This document shows positions 1 through 9,876 of a stretch of 64,000 bases of DNA, piece after piece (positions within the stretch are counted from its first letter, which is position 1; each line of letters opens with the position of its first letter). The notes under the pieces are model-generated. The model was not told where the DNA came from, searched no databases, and saw only the letters and a list, made by a program, of their open reading frames with translations. A program made the position numbers and the translations under genes. Source of the stretch: JBBEBE01 sp040882505 (GTDB lineage Bacteria > Bacteroidota > Rhodothermia > Balneolales > Balneolaceae); the NCBI GenBank assembly GCA_040882505.1, contig JBBEBE010000006.1:69675-133674 (forward strand), in the 5' to 3' direction.

Positions 1-1260
1 GAGTTTGCGGGGCAGGAGCATCTGGTCGGTGAGGGGAAGATGCTTCGCCGCATGATCGACTCCGGTGTGATCGGGTCTCTCATCTTCTACGGCCCTCCCA
101 GTTCCGGGAAGACGACGCTCGCCCATGTCATCTCTCAGGAGATTGACGCCCGTTTTGAAATCATCAACGCCGTACTTGACGGGATCCAGTCCTTGCGGAA
201 GGTCGTTGCCAGTGCGAGTCAGCGACAAAAGGCCAACCAAGGCAAGACCATCCTCTTTGTCGACGAGATTCATCGGTGGAACAAAGCCCAGCAGGACGCG
301 CTATTGCCGCATCTGGAATCGGGAGTGATCACACTGGTGGGGGCTACGACCGAAAATCCGTTCTATTCACTGGTCAGTCCTCTCCTCTCTCGGTGTCAGC
401 TATTCGAGCTCCATCCGCTCGATCGCGACGAGGTGGGCACCATGCTCGATCGGGCCATTGAGGACGAAGAACGCGGACTCGGCTTTTTGCCGATCGATCT
501 TGAACCGGAGGCAAAAGCCTACCTCTCCCGAGCCGCCGGTGGAGACATTCGAAATGCGATGAACGCCCTTGAAGTGGCGGCCCTCTCGACTCCCCGGAAC
601 AAAAGCGGGCGCATTGTCATTGACGAGGAGATTGCCCGCTCCTCCATCCAGAAGCGGAATGTTCGGTACGACCGACAGGGAGATGAGCACTATCATTACG
701 CTTCGGCGTTCATTAAATCGATGCGCGGATCCGATCCCGATGCTGCCCTCTACTGGATGAGCGCCATGCTGGAGGGAGGAGAGGACCCTGCGTTTCTCTT
801 TCGCCGGATGCTTATTTTTGCTTCCGAAGATGTCGGTCTGGCCGATCCCTATGGTCTCATGGTTGTGAATGCCTGCCACGATGCCTTCGAGAAGACCGGG
901 ATGCCGGAGGGATTTTATTTTCTTTCACACGCCTGTCTTTTCCTGAGCCAGGCACCCAAGAGCAACAGCACCAAGGCAATTTTCGACACGCACCGTCACA
1001 TTCGCGAGGAGGGTCCCGGAGAGGTTCCACCCCACCTTCGAGACAGCACCGCCAATCAGAAGGCGTCCCGATACCTCGATGTCGAGAATGCCTCCGAGGA
1101 GTACCTCTACCCGCACAGCCATCCGAATCACTGGGTCGATCAGGCGTACCTTCCGGCGTCGCTACAGGGGAGAAGATGGTACGAGCCGGGAACCGAAGGA
1201 CGGGAGTCGAAACTCGCCCGGCGGCTCGACGAGATCCGTCGCCATACCGACCGGGAATGA
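1..1260 (+). CDS. rarA: Replication-associated recombination protein A (RarA/MgsA), 5'-truncated by the window edge
   Basis: AAA+ ATPase of the clamp-loader-related RarA/MgsA/WRNIP1 family, which acts at stalled replication forks. The reading frame is open from base 1 ([10 protein letters not shown], the conserved N-terminal box), so the true start lies outside the window and the ATG at 40 is internal. Walker A is GPPSSGKTT, slightly unusual against the family's GPPGTGKTT. Walker B is ILFVDEIHR, followed by the diagnostic [15 protein letters not shown]. The C-terminal tetramerisation region, with HLRDSTANQ and a [18 protein letters not shown] end, is complete. It ends at a TGA just before an FMN reductase gene. 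Family assignment is very secure; only a few tens of N-terminal residues are missing. Confidence 0.95.
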   Translation, partial: EFAGQEHLVGEGKMLRRMIDSGVIGSLIFYGPPSSGKTTLAHVISQEIDARFEIINAVLDGIQSLRKVVASASQRQKANQGKTILFVDEIHRWNKAQQDALLPHLESGVITLVGATTENPFYSLVSPLLSRCQLFELHPLDRDEVGTMLDRAIEDEERGLGFLPIDLEPEAKAYLSRAAGGDIRNAMNALEVAALSTPRNKSGRIVIDEEIARSSIQKRNVRYDRQGDEHYHYASAFIKSMRGSDPDAALYWMSAMLEGGEDPAFLFRRMLIFASEDVGLADPYGLMVVNACHDAFEKTGMPEGFYFLSHACLFLSQAPKSNSTKAIFDTHRHIREEGPGEVPPHLRDSTANQKASRYLDVENASEEYLYPHSHPNHWVDQAYLPASLQGRRWYEPGTEGRESKLARRLDEIRRHTDRE

Positions 1261-1320
1261 TCTGCTCAACCTCTCTGTTGACGGGATGAACCGAAACAAG
1301 AGCTCGTTTCAGACATACAC

Positions 1321-1866
1321 ATGCCTACACTCTCCATACTCTCCTGCACGGACCGACCCGATGCCAATGCCCATCGTATCGCGGAGTCACTCGAACCACT
1401 CTACCGGGATTTCGGTGCAGACGTGCATCGGCACTCACTCTGCGAATTCCCCCACGCCGACGTCGTGGGCGGAACGTACGGATCGACACTCCCCTCCGTC
1501 GAGGCGTACAACCGAGAGGTGATGGACGCCGACAGCTACCTCTGGATTGTCCCCGAGTACAATGGTGGATTTCCGGGTATCCTGAAGCTCTTCTTTGACT
1601 ACCTTCCCTTTCCCGAAGCATTGAACCGCAAGCCGATCGCTCTGATTGGAGAGGCCGACGGACGGTTTGGAGCCATGCGACCGGTCGAACAGCTCCAGGA
1701 TCTGCTCATCTACCGAAAAGCGATGATCTATCCCGAGCGGGTTTTTCTCCCGTCCATCGGAGACCGGCTGGACCAAGAAGAGGCGTGGATTGACGACGCC
1801 TCGAAGGCCCGACTTCAACATCAGGCCGAAGGCTTCACGGACTGGGTAGAGCGTCTGGTCTCTTAA
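1321..1866 (+). CDS. NAD(P)H-dependent FMN reductase family protein
   Basis: 181-residue flavodoxin-fold protein of the NADPH-dependent FMN reductase/azoreductase family (SsuE/ChrR/ArsH relatives), predicted cytosolic, moving electrons from NAD(P)H to FMN. The family signature VPEYNGGFPGILK is present near residue 76, where the motif contacts flavin and leads into the dimer helix LFFDYLP. Full length for the family. The start ATG lies 60 bp after rarA on the same strand, so cotranscription is possible. The stop overlaps by a few bases the stop of the convergent response regulator on the other strand. The physiological substrate (quinone, chromate or other) cannot be told from sequence. Confidence 0.85.
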   Translation: MPTLSILSCTDRPDANAHRIAESLEPLYRDFGADVHRHSLCEFPHADVVGGTYGSTLPSVEAYNREVMDADSYLWIVPEYNGGFPGILKLFFDYLPFPEALNRKPIALIGEADGRFGAMRPVEQLQDLLIYRKAMIYPERVFLPSIGDRLDQEEAWIDDASKARLQHQAEGFTDWVERLVS

Positions 1867-2573
1867 TGCACCTTGAGCAGATAGCCCACGCCGTGCAGAG
1901 TCACCAGAAATCGAGGATCGTCCGGGTGCATTTCGATCTTGGCCCGCAGTTTGGAGATGTGTACATCAACGGTGCGGGTGTTGGTGGTATGCTCGTATCG
2001 CCAGACATTCTCGAGGAGATCGTCCCGTGAGACCGCTTCGTTGGCGCGGGGAATCAGATAGCGAATGAGCTCCACTTCCCGGGTCGAGAGCGGTTGCACC
2101 TTCTGGCCCGGTTTCCGAACAGTTGCCTCGTCCAGGTCAATGCGTACCGGACCGAGTTGCAGGCGATGAATCGACCCGTTTCGGAAATCGTACTCTACGG
2201 TTCGTCGCAGGCGGGCATGGATACGAGCCAACAGCTCTTTCACGCCAAACGGTTTGGTGATATAGTCGTCGGCTCCGATGTTGAGTCCGGTTACCTTGTC
2301 GATCTCCTGATCGCGGGCGGTGAGCATGATGACCGGAAATCCGTATCCATACTCGCGAATCTCTTTGCAGATGTCATAACCGCTCTTCCCCGGAAGCATG
2401 AGATCCAGCAACATCAGGTCCGGATTGAATGCAATGGTCTTCTCGACAGCTTCCGATCCATCGGTGACCACTTCTACATTGTATCCTTCATTTTCCAGCG
2501 TATCGCGGAGTGTGAAGACGAGACTCGGCTCATCCTCGACAATCAGGATTCGTTTTTCATCCTTGAGTGGCAT
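1863..2573 (-). CDS. OmpR/PhoB-family response regulator
   Basis: Two-domain regulator of 236 residues: receiver (about 1-120) with acidic pocket EDE near 13 and phospho-acceptor Asp57 (LLDLMLPG), conserved T and K (TARD, TKPF), then a winged-helix DNA-binding domain (about 135-235) ending RTVDVHISKLRAK...GVGYLL, typical of OmpR/PhoB. The ATG at 2573 is chosen over an upstream in-frame codon because it begins the receiver cleanly and gives a 17-bp overlap with the upstream kinase gene, indicating translational coupling. It is the partner of the sensor kinase at 2557-4248. The regulon is unknown. Confidence 0.92.
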   Translation of the reverse strand: MPLKDEKRILIVEDEPSLVFTLRDTLENEGYNVEVVTDGSEAVEKTIAFNPDLMLLDLMLPGKSGYDICKEIREYGYGFPVIMLTARDQEIDKVTGLNIGADDYITKPFGVKELLARIHARLRRTVEYDFRNGSIHRLQLGPVRIDLDEATVRKPGQKVQPLSTREVELIRYLIPRANEAVSRDDLLENVWRYEHTTNTRTVDVHISKLRAKIEMHPDDPRFLVTLHGVGYLLKVH

Positions 2574-4248
2574 AGCGTCCGGTTTGTGCAGAGAGTGCGG
2601 ATTCGGGGGTCGGGACGTCGGCCTGTTCGGACGTATCGATCGGAAAGCGCAGGGTAAACGTGGTACCGGTACCCGGTGCGCTCTCAACTTCGACCGTTCC
2701 ACCATTCAGTCGTACGAGATGATCCACGATCGAGAGTCCCAGACCGTGCCCTTTTGTGCGGGCCGTCATGGCATCCTCGACTCTGTAAAATTTCTCAAAA
2801 ATACGTTTCTGCTGCTTGGCCGGAATCCCGATGCCGGTGTCCCGTACCTTGAACATCAGGTCGCCATCGTCTTGTTGGAGCTCAAGGTCGATCTGTTTCT
2901 GCCCGTTGCTGTATTTGACGGCGTTGTCGATCAAGTTGTCCAACATGGTGGTGATGTGGTCCGAATCGACGCGAATAAAAGGTCGTTTCTCGGGGATTGA
3001 AACGTTCAGTCGAAATCCAAGCGAGTCGAGATGGTTGGAGTGCGTGTCGACGACCTCTTCAAGCAAAGGCCCCGGATCACAGACCGTCCGTTGAACCAGC
3101 GTCTGCCCGGCGTCCTGTCGAGCAATATCAAGAAGTTTGTCGATCATCTTGCGAAGACGAAGCGTTTCGTTGTAGATGTGCTCGCCATATGTCCGAATTC
3201 GTTCCGGATCCCGAACTCGGCCGTCCGAGAGGTTCTCTCCGGCTGCCTGCATGGCCGAGAGCGGTGTTTTTAGTTCGTGCGTAATGTTGGCCAAAAATCC
3301 ACTCTGTCGTTGAATAAGCTCACGCTCTTTGCGGGAGGTCACATAGATAAAGGCGAAGGCTCCGATCAGGGCCAGCAGTGCCATGACCATGACAATCAAG
3401 TTGCGGCGCAACGAGGCATTGGATGCGAGAATGGTCGGAGAGTCTACCATGGATGCGTGAAGGACCCAGTTGTCCAGCAGATCGGGAAAGCGTTGACGAA
3501 GGTCGATCTGAAGATCCCTGCTGTACTGCAGATTCTGATCGGATCCGGCCAAGATCTCTTCCTGCATGTAATCCACGAGCCAGACCGCAACCCCACTCTC
3601 CGACGAATCTCCAAACTTGTCCCTGAGGCCGGGCTCCAAAACATCACGGATCAGGTATTCCCGATCAATCAGGAAGGTCAGGTGACCACTGACTTTCCGT
3701 CGATCCGGATCGATCATCGAAAGCGTCATGCTTCGATGGGTATCGAAGGTCGATTTGTTGTTCCAGCGGTAATCGTCGATGAGAACCCGCATCCTTGATC
3801 GGGCAAGACCCATTCCGTCACAAACCAATTCGACAGCTCCTTGTACCGGGTAAAACCGTTCCTGGCTTGGATGATACCGGTAGAGCGGGGCTTGTGGGTC
3901 GAGGCAGGGATCCGGACTGTCAGGGGCGTAGTAGATATCACCAAAAATGGAGTCTTTGTCGGCCTGAGCCATCACCTCCATGAAATTGTTCGGAAAGTGC
4001 CCGTGTTTTTCCCGAAAGTTCTGAAGGTATCCAATGTCCAACTTCCGAATTCCGCGGAACGGTTGGAAAAAACGGTACCGGACATGGTTGGTAAAGTCGT
4101 CGAGTTGGTTCCGTTTGTGATCGTAGGCTGCCTCGATCGTACTCTCGCGAAGCTGGAAGAGCGAATAGACGTTCATTCCGGTCAGTACAAAGACTGCGGC
4201 AAGGCCGATGCCAAAGAAGAGCAGCCGAAGAGATCGATTCCGTATCAT
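2557..4248 (-). CDS. Membrane sensor histidine kinase
   Basis: 563-residue kinase. It has an N-terminal membrane segment (about 5-27), a large periplasmic sensor region (about 30-280, no family recognised), a second membrane segment (about 282-304), the HisKA box NITHELKTPLS with phospho-acceptor His324, and a HATPase domain with N box (NLIDNAVKYS), G1 (DTGIGIP) and G2 (GHGLGLSIV). ATG 4248 is preferred; an upstream TTG at 4272 would add eight residues. It overlaps the OmpR-type regulator by 17 bp, so the two form a classic two-component pair. No HAMP domain is evident between the second membrane helix and HisKA. The signal sensed is unknown. Confidence 0.93.
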   Translation of the reverse strand: MIRNRSLRLLFFGIGLAAVFVLTGMNVYSLFQLRESTIEAAYDHKRNQLDDFTNHVRYRFFQPFRGIRKLDIGYLQNFREKHGHFPNNFMEVMAQADKDSIFGDIYYAPDSPDPCLDPQAPLYRYHPSQERFYPVQGAVELVCDGMGLARSRMRVLIDDYRWNNKSTFDTHRSMTLSMIDPDRRKVSGHLTFLIDREYLIRDVLEPGLRDKFGDSSESGVAVWLVDYMQEEILAGSDQNLQYSRDLQIDLRQRFPDLLDNWVLHASMVDSPTILASNASLRRNLIVMVMALLALIGAFAFIYVTSRKERELIQRQSGFLANITHELKTPLSAMQAAGENLSDGRVRDPERIRTYGEHIYNETLRLRKMIDKLLDIARQDAGQTLVQRTVCDPGPLLEEVVDTHSNHLDSLGFRLNVSIPEKRPFIRVDSDHITTMLDNLIDNAVKYSNGQKQIDLELQQDDGDLMFKVRDTGIGIPAKQQKRIFEKFYRVEDAMTARTKGHGLGLSIVDHLVRLNGGTVEVESAPGTGTTFTLRFPIDTSEQADVPTPESALSAQTGRYATQG

Positions 4249-4351
4249 GGGGGTGGGGTCCGTCGGTTCCAACGTTCATTATCGCAAATGGCGAGGGAAA
4301 ATGGTAGTCCACCCCCAAACTCTTACGCACTTTTACATCTACAGGCGACTC

Positions 4352-6352
4352 TCAGGGGCGTTCCCAGCGGTTGTTGTCGGGATCCGTGTCCGGAAGCTGT
4401 TCATCGGCATCGATGGTCACCGACATGACAGGTGACCCGGTCTCCACACGCCATTCGATTCGGGCAGAGCCATCCAGCCAGTGGTTGACCGGAACCCGCT
4501 CCTGCATCACCGTCCCGTCTTCCAACTCGATACGAAGATCGACCGGCATCGGAACACGTCCGATATCCTCCAACACGATCACGGCATACCCTTCGTGGTT
4601 CTGAACATCCCGGACAGCCTGATCCAGGACCCAGGTCTCGTAGTACCAGCTTCGCCAGAACCAGTCCAGTTCTTCTCCCGATACACGCTCCACAGTGCTG
4701 AAAAAGTCCCAAGGGTAGGGATGTTTCCACTCCCACTCCCGGAGAAAGGTGTGGTACGCCTCGAGAAACGTCTCTTCTCCCAAAACGGTTTTGAGCGCCT
4801 GAAGAACACTGGCCGGTTTGGGGTAGGAAGCCACACCGTAGGCCGGTCCCGGATAGTGGAAATCGGACCAACGCATCATGGGACCTTCCAGATCCGTGCC
4901 TGCGATCCCCAAATAGGAGTAGAAGAGGTCCATCGTGGGATAATCGTCCGGATAGGCGTCCACCATCGCCTGGTGGGTATTGAAGGTGGTCATTCCTTCA
5001 TCCATCCAGGTGTACCGTCTCTCATTGGTGCTTACAATCATCGGAACCCACATATGGGCAAATTCGTGAGCCGTAACCCCGTGTAGCTGTTGCGGTCCGG
5101 CCTGGTTGTAGCTTCCCATGACGGTAATCATCGGAAACTCCATGCCGCCACCGATGATGTCCTCTCCTTCGACCGAGGTCATGTGTGGCCAGGGGTAGGG
5201 CATCTCCAGATAGTCGGACAGAAAGGAGATGGAATGTCGGGCATAGGCTGCCTGATCCGTCCAGTAGGGGGCCGTGTTCCGGTAAAAACTGTGAATGTGC
5301 GTATAATCGGTCTCTCCATCCCCGTCCAGATCGCCAACGGGTGCTCGTGTGGCATCCCAAACCGATTCTTGTGTTGCCGAGAACGCAACATCCCGAATCT
5401 TGTCGGCGGTAAAGCGCCAAGTAAGCATCCGGTCCTCGGTCCGCTGTGTGGCGACGCCCAGATCGGCCTCGGTCACAACCTGAACGACCTCGTCACTTCC
5501 GATCGCGTTCCTGTATCGCTCGAGTACATGGGGCGCGAGGACCTCTTCCGGATTCAGAAACTCTCCACTCCCCATGACAAGCCAGTCATCGGGAAGTGTG
5601 ATCTCGAGCTGATAGTCGGAGAATTCATGGTAGAATTCGGCATTGCCGAGAAACGGATCCACAAACCAGCCCTCGACATCGTCATACATGGCCACTTTCG
5701 GGTACCAGTAGGCGATGTAATAGAGATTATCCCGGCTTCGACCCATGCGACCCCCGGCACCCACCTCCGGTACCTTGAAATTCCAGCTCATCGAGAGATC
5801 GACCGATTCGCCCGGTGCGAGGGGTTCTTCAAGAAGAATAAGCATTCGGGTCGCATCGACCAGGTAGCCTTGTCGTGGGGGGGCTCCACCCTGACGGTTG
5901 ATCTCTTCAACATCGGTACCATTCACCTGGATCTGCTCGAACTGCATGCCGCCAGTCACCTCGACCCACTCTTTTCTCAACGTTCCCTGAGCATGAAGGT
6001 TCTGGTTTACCTCCAGAAGGAGACGATCCAGCGTGTCGGGAGATCGATTGACCCATCGAATACCGGCCGAACCATGGATCGTGTCGGTCTCCGGATCCAG
6101 TTCTGCTTTCAGATCGTAGCTGGACCGGTTTTTCCAATAACTCTCGCCCGGCTCTCCACTCTCGGACCGGGTTCCGCCTTCCAATGCCTGGAGGTAGCGT
6201 TGGGGAATGTCGATCGGGTAGGGGATTGGGCGCTCCAGGCCCGGATGTTGATCGGCTTCCGGGGTCGGGGATACCGGCGCTTGTGTGGCACAACCGGTCA
6301 AAAGCGTCAACAGAAGAAGTGTGTGAATCGAACGTCGAATGGGTTGGATCAT
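4352..6352 (-). CDS. M1-family metallopeptidase, lipoprotein
   Basis: 666-residue zinc aminopeptidase-like protein of the M1 (gluzincin) family. The N-terminus is a lipoprotein signal peptide (hydrophobic LLLLTLL followed by T-G-C), so it is predicted anchored in the cell envelope. Catalytic elements: GGGMEFP (equivalent of GAMEN) near 400, zinc motif HEFAHMW with His429, Glu430 and His433, and the downstream zinc ligand in WMDEGMTTF (Glu452). The start at 6352 is chosen because it gives the signal peptide; a longer in-frame ATG at 6418 would overlap the neighbouring receiver gene. Likely role: trimming peptides in the periplasm or at the surface. Substrate range is not predictable. Confidence 0.92.
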   Translation of the reverse strand: MIQPIRRSIHTLLLLTLLTGCATQAPVSPTPEADQHPGLERPIPYPIDIPQRYLQALEGGTRSESGEPGESYWKNRSSYDLKAELDPETDTIHGSAGIRWVNRSPDTLDRLLLEVNQNLHAQGTLRKEWVEVTGGMQFEQIQVNGTDVEEINRQGGAPPRQGYLVDATRMLILLEEPLAPGESVDLSMSWNFKVPEVGAGGRMGRSRDNLYYIAYWYPKVAMYDDVEGWFVDPFLGNAEFYHEFSDYQLEITLPDDWLVMGSGEFLNPEEVLAPHVLERYRNAIGSDEVVQVVTEADLGVATQRTEDRMLTWRFTADKIRDVAFSATQESVWDATRAPVGDLDGDGETDYTHIHSFYRNTAPYWTDQAAYARHSISFLSDYLEMPYPWPHMTSVEGEDIIGGGMEFPMITVMGSYNQAGPQQLHGVTAHEFAHMWVPMIVSTNERRYTWMDEGMTTFNTHQAMVDAYPDDYPTMDLFYSYLGIAGTDLEGPMMRWSDFHYPGPAYGVASYPKPASVLQALKTVLGEETFLEAYHTFLREWEWKHPYPWDFFSTVERVSGEELDWFWRSWYYETWVLDQAVRDVQNHEGYAVIVLEDIGRVPMPVDLRIELEDGTVMQERVPVNHWLDGSARIEWRVETGSPVMSVTIDADEQLPDTDPDNNRWERP

Positions 6353-6398
6353 CGATACGGTCGGGTCAGGGGTGGATGGTTGTGGCGCAGTCGCACGA

Positions 6399-6782
6399 TC
6401 AGCGATCGAGCGCCTCATGGTGGCGTTCGATCGTCTCCTGAAGATCCTGGAACTCGATCGGCTTGATCAGGTACTCCAAATAGCCGGTCTCTTGGGCACG
6501 TTCGCGATGAACCGGGTCGGAATTTCCGGTAATGTAGATGACCGGAACATCCGAGAAAGCACGGATCTCCTTCATGGCGGCAATACCGTCCATTTCGCCT
6601 TCCAGTGCAATATCCATCAGAATCAGATCCGGTTGGTTCTTTCGCACGAGATCGATAACGGTTTTGCCGTAGACCAGCTCTCCGGTGGTTTCAAAACCGA
6701 GGTTCTCCATGTAGCTCTCGTAGAGCAGGTTCAGGATCAAGTCGTCTTCGACAATAAATACTCTTTTCTTGGTCTCAGCCAT
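6399..6782 (-). CDS. Single-domain response regulator (CheY-like receiver)
   Basis: 127-residue stand-alone receiver. Acidic pair VEDD (13-14), phospho-acceptor Asp57 in LILMDIALEGEMDG, Thr in YITGNSD, and Lys in LIKPIEF are all present, so phosphorylation should work. There is no output domain. The EGEMDGI stretch after the Asp is typical of receivers paired with PAS/HisKA_2-type kinases such as the one at 19.4-21.2 kb, though no kinase adjoins it. It sits downstream of the glycosyltransferase/HEAT/receiver cluster on the same strand, 163 bp after the glycosyltransferase stop, so it may belong to that transcription unit. Confidence 0.9.
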   Translation of the reverse strand: MAETKKRVFIVEDDLILNLLYESYMENLGFETTGELVYGKTVIDLVRKNQPDLILMDIALEGEMDGIAAMKEIRAFSDVPVIYITGNSDPVHRERAQETGYLEYLIKPIEFQDLQETIERHHEALDR

Positions 6783-6945
6783 GGTCAGTCCTTCCTACGG
6801 GCATGCTCAAGATTGAATCCGGAGGCCGCATCTTTGTACACGAAGGCACCAGGCCGCCAACGGATCTCTGCGATGTTCAATCGGGGTCAACTTACTCAAA
6901 TCCCTGCAATCTTTAAACGAAACGGTAAAAATGGGACAATCACGA

Positions 6946-8361
6946 TCACGCATCCGATTCAAAACTGGCTGTTCGGACCATTTTTCCCCAGCTCTTGTCT
7001 CCACGCAAGAAGTCAATCAATCCCTTGAATCGCCACCAGAGATGGAGTTGCCGATATCCAAACTGTTCGACAAATGCATAGGCGATGAGTTTGAGAACAT
7101 CCCGGGTTCGTTCGTACCGCTGCATGGTAAGCTCTTCGAGAAGGACAGCCAGGGTCGAGAGGATGATTCCCAACAACAGTGTCGAAGCCATGAAGAGTGC
7201 GAAATATCCCCAGGAGATCCATCCCATGGCCCAAGCGACAACGGTCAGGATCAGGCCAACGATTTCAATCACCGGAGAGAGCAGTTCGTAAAGGGCAAAC
7301 CAGGGCATGGCGAACCAACCGAGACGCCCGTATTTTCGATTGAACAGCATATCCCGGTGACGCCACAGCGTATCGGCCAGCCCCCGTTGCCAACGGTTGC
7401 GTTGCCCGCCCAACGATTCAAGATCTTCCGGTACTTCCGTCCAGCAGACCGGCTCCGGCATGAATCGAATTCGGTACGGAAGATTCCGGTCCCGGAAGTG
7501 GCGATGAATCCGGACAACCAACTCCATATCCTCTCCGATTGTATCATGCAAATAACCGCCGACATCGATGACCGTCTGTCGATCAAAGACACCGAACGCA
7601 CCCGAAATGATGAGCAGGCTGTCGATGTAGTCCCAGCCGATTCGTCCGAAGAGAAAGGCGCGTAGGTATTCGACCGATTGGACCCGGGTGATCCATCTGT
7701 CGGGCAGGTGTACTTCCTGAATCCGGCCATGTCTGAATGTGCAGCCGTTGGCCACCCGGATGACCCCGCCAACAGCGACCGTATTCTCGTCCTCGGTAAA
7801 GGCGGCCAGCATTTTTTTCAGAACATCGTTCTCGAGGATCGAGTCGGCATCAACGGCAAAAATCAGATCCTTTCTCGAGACGTTGATCCCGGCGTTGAGC
7901 GCATCGGCTTTTCGACCGTTGATTTTGTCTACGACGACCAGATTTGGATAGGAGGGAGAGGTGTAGATCTGACGAACCGGTTTGGTTTTAATATGTTCGG
8001 GGATGTAACGCTCCACCTTTCTGAGCCTGAACGCCTCGATCAGTTTCGGCAGGGTCTGATCTGTACTCCCGTCGTTGATGACGATCACTTCGTGGTCGGG
8101 AAAATCCAGATTGAGTAGTACCCGGGTTGTCTCCACGACAGAGATCTCTTCGTTGTAGGCCGTCGAGAGGATGGAAACCGATCGGTAAAGGTCCGTTTTG
8201 AATAGTCCCTCCAGTTGGTAGAGATTTCCCTTGTCCCGGGATCGTTTGACCTGCAGAAAGGAGAAGACCATGAAGAGAATATAAGAGGTGTTGGCTACCA
8301 GGAAATAGATGATGGCCAACACATTGGCGATCCAGAACATCGTTCCCACAGCTTCCATCAT
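6946..8361 (-). CDS. Membrane processive family 2 glycosyltransferase
   Basis: 471 residues. An N-terminal membrane helix is followed by a GT-A domain (STAYNEE, INDGSTDQT, DADSIL as the metal-binding D-x-D) and the processive-synthase marks GEDMELVVRIHR and Q-R-N-R-W (the QxxRW box), then three or more C-terminal membrane helices. This is the layout of polysaccharide synthases of the PgaC/NodC/cellulose-synthase type, so it probably makes and exports a capsule or biofilm polymer; sugar unknown. The start ATG at 8361 overlaps the stop of the HEAT-repeat gene (ATGA), implying coupling. A second ATG follows at once, at 8358. Confidence 0.88.
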   Translation of the reverse strand: MMEAVGTMFWIANVLAIIYFLVANTSYILFMVFSFLQVKRSRDKGNLYQLEGLFKTDLYRSVSILSTAYNEEISVVETTRVLLNLDFPDHEVIVINDGSTDQTLPKLIEAFRLRKVERYIPEHIKTKPVRQIYTSPSYPNLVVVDKINGRKADALNAGINVSRKDLIFAVDADSILENDVLKKMLAAFTEDENTVAVGGVIRVANGCTFRHGRIQEVHLPDRWITRVQSVEYLRAFLFGRIGWDYIDSLLIISGAFGVFDRQTVIDVGGYLHDTIGEDMELVVRIHRHFRDRNLPYRIRFMPEPVCWTEVPEDLESLGGQRNRWQRGLADTLWRHRDMLFNRKYGRLGWFAMPWFALYELLSPVIEIVGLILTVVAWAMGWISWGYFALFMASTLLLGIILSTLAVLLEELTMQRYERTRDVLKLIAYAFVEQFGYRQLHLWWRFKGLIDFLRGDKSWGKMVRTASFESDA

Positions 8362-9485
8362 GTGCGCTCCCTTTTCCCGTTGTCCGACTCGGGTTGAACC
8401 TCTCCAGTCAGGTCGTCCCACTCCTCCGGATCGAGTGTGTGGGAGGTGACCTGGCTCAGGTCCACGCCGGGAATTCGGGCCAGGCTTGCAGCCGCTTCCC
8501 GGACGACTCGAAAATCGGGGTCATTGACCATCCACTTGAGCAGTGCAACTGAATGATTCGATTGGAAATCCCCCAAAGCAGACGCGGCCGCCACTCGGAC
8601 TTCGGAAAACCGGCTGTTGAGTCCCCACTTCCGGAGGTCCGGCAGGATCTCTTCGGCACCGAAGTCGGCCAGGACTTGAATCATGGCTACCTGAAGGTCG
8701 GGGTGGGTGCCGTCCGGATCCAGTTTGGAAAAACAGGTGAGGAGCATCGGCAGACTGTGGAAATAACTCAACTCCCCGAGTGCCTGAACCAGCAGTGCTT
8801 TTCGTTCATCAGACAGGTCGTCCGAGCAGATCTCATCCATCAGAAAGATCATCTCCTCCTGGTGATACTCCTCGCCAAACCGGGTGAAATTGATCACCAA
8901 ATCAATTGTGGCCATCGAAGAGAGCAGGGGGTAGCGAACCATTTGGTGAAGCACCTCTTTCTTCTGATCCAGCGAGCCATGGACCATGACCGTTTGGGCG
9001 GCAGCATAGCGTCGATGCGGTGTTCCCTCGTTTGCCAACTGAACAAACAGGGGACGGGCAGACTCCGGAAGAGACTCCAGACGGGCGAAATAGAGGCACG
9101 CCTTGGCCTGTTCATTCATGGAGCCGTGATAGAGTCGATGACGGTAGTGAGACCGGATTCCTTCAATCGCCATGAGTGACTGCAGTCGATCCTCTTCTTC
9201 GCCATCCAGACTGTTTCCCAGCGGTGCAATCACCTCCATGAGCGAGATGTAATCGATTTTGCGGCGAGCCCGATTCTGGATCTCTTCGAGAGGAAGATCT
9301 CCACTGATGTATTGAATGACCCGATCACTGAACTGGTTGCGGAGCTCTTTTTTTCGGGATTCGATTCTGTGCAGACGATATCGGACACCGAGAACCAGCG
9401 CAACGGACAGAAGCGTAAGTAGGCCCAACCCGCTCACGATTCCGGTCAGTATCCATTCGGCCGTTGTGTCAATCCAGGTCAACAA
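8358..9485 (-). CDS. Membrane-anchored HEAT-repeat protein
   Basis: About 375 residues: an N-terminal membrane helix (about 10-35), then an all-helical region of repeated 30-35-residue units of HEAT/armadillo type, for example near FSEVRVAAASALGDF and PDFRVVREAAASLARI, which alternate short helices with conserved A/L positions. Such proteins serve as scaffolds. It lies between a receiver gene (5 bp upstream) and a processive glycosyltransferase (ATGA overlap), so a regulatory or scaffold role in polymer synthesis is a reasonable inference. No ATG exists near the start; TTG at 9485 or 9482 must be used, so the exact start is uncertain. Confidence 0.75.
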   Translation of the reverse strand: MLTWIDTTAEWILTGIVSGLGLLTLLSVALVLGVRYRLHRIESRKKELRNQFSDRVIQYISGDLPLEEIQNRARRKIDYISLMEVIAPLGNSLDGEEEDRLQSLMAIEGIRSHYRHRLYHGSMNEQAKACLYFARLESLPESARPLFVQLANEGTPHRRYAAAQTVMVHGSLDQKKEVLHQMVRYPLLSSMATIDLVINFTRFGEEYHQEEMIFLMDEICSDDLSDERKALLVQALGELSYFHSLPMLLTCFSKLDPDGTHPDLQVAMIQVLADFGAEEILPDLRKWGLNSRFSEVRVAAASALGDFQSNHSVALLKWMVNDPDFRVVREAAASLARIPGVDLSQVTSHTLDPEEWDDLTGEVQPESDNGKRERT

Positions 9486-9489
9486 CGGG

Positions 9490-9876
9490 TCAGGAGTCGG
9501 ACGTTTCGACGAGTCGGTTCAACCGGAGCAAGAATTCGTCCATCTTGAACGGCTTGGAGATGTACTCCATTGCACCCAGATTGAATCCGCGCGAGATGTC
9601 CTCCGATCGATTCTTGGTGGTGAGCATGATCACGTCGAGCTTTCCGTTGGCCAGCTCCCCGGACTCTTGGAGTTTTTCGAGGATTTCAAATCCGCTCAGA
9701 CCGGGCAACATCACATCCAGAATCAGCAGATCGGGCCTCTCTCTCAACGTCCATTCCAGGGCGTCGTTTCCGTTTTCGATGTGTGTCACGTCGTACCCCA
9801 ACGCCTTGAGACGATAGACCAGCAGGCGCGCGGTCATCTTCTCGTCTTCCACAATCAAAATTCGTTTGTCAGACAT
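9490..9876 (-). CDS. Single-domain response regulator (receiver)
   Basis: 128-residue receiver with VEDE (acidic pocket), Asp54 in LILDVMLPGLSG, Thr pair in MLTTKN, and Lys in ISKPFK. There is no DNA-binding domain, so it is expected to act by protein contact. ATG 9876 gives the canonical N-terminus MSDKRILIVEDE; the reading frame extends ten codons further to a TTG. It is the first gene of a tight cluster (receiver, HEAT protein, glycosyltransferase), suggesting phosphorylation-controlled exopolysaccharide synthesis. Its promoter region, under 80 bp, is shared with the divergent quinoprotein gene. Confidence 0.88.
   Translation of the reverse strand: MSDKRILIVEDEKMTARLLVYRLKALGYDVTHIENGNDALEWTLRERPDLLILDVMLPGLSGFEILEKLQESGELANGKLDVIMLTTKNRSEDISRGFNLGAMEYISKPFKMDEFLLRLNRLVETSDS

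Noticed and set aside
5090..6466. 458-codon + strand frame opposite the M1 peptidase
   Set aside because: Antisense shadow of an unmistakable peptidase gene; no recognisable domain.
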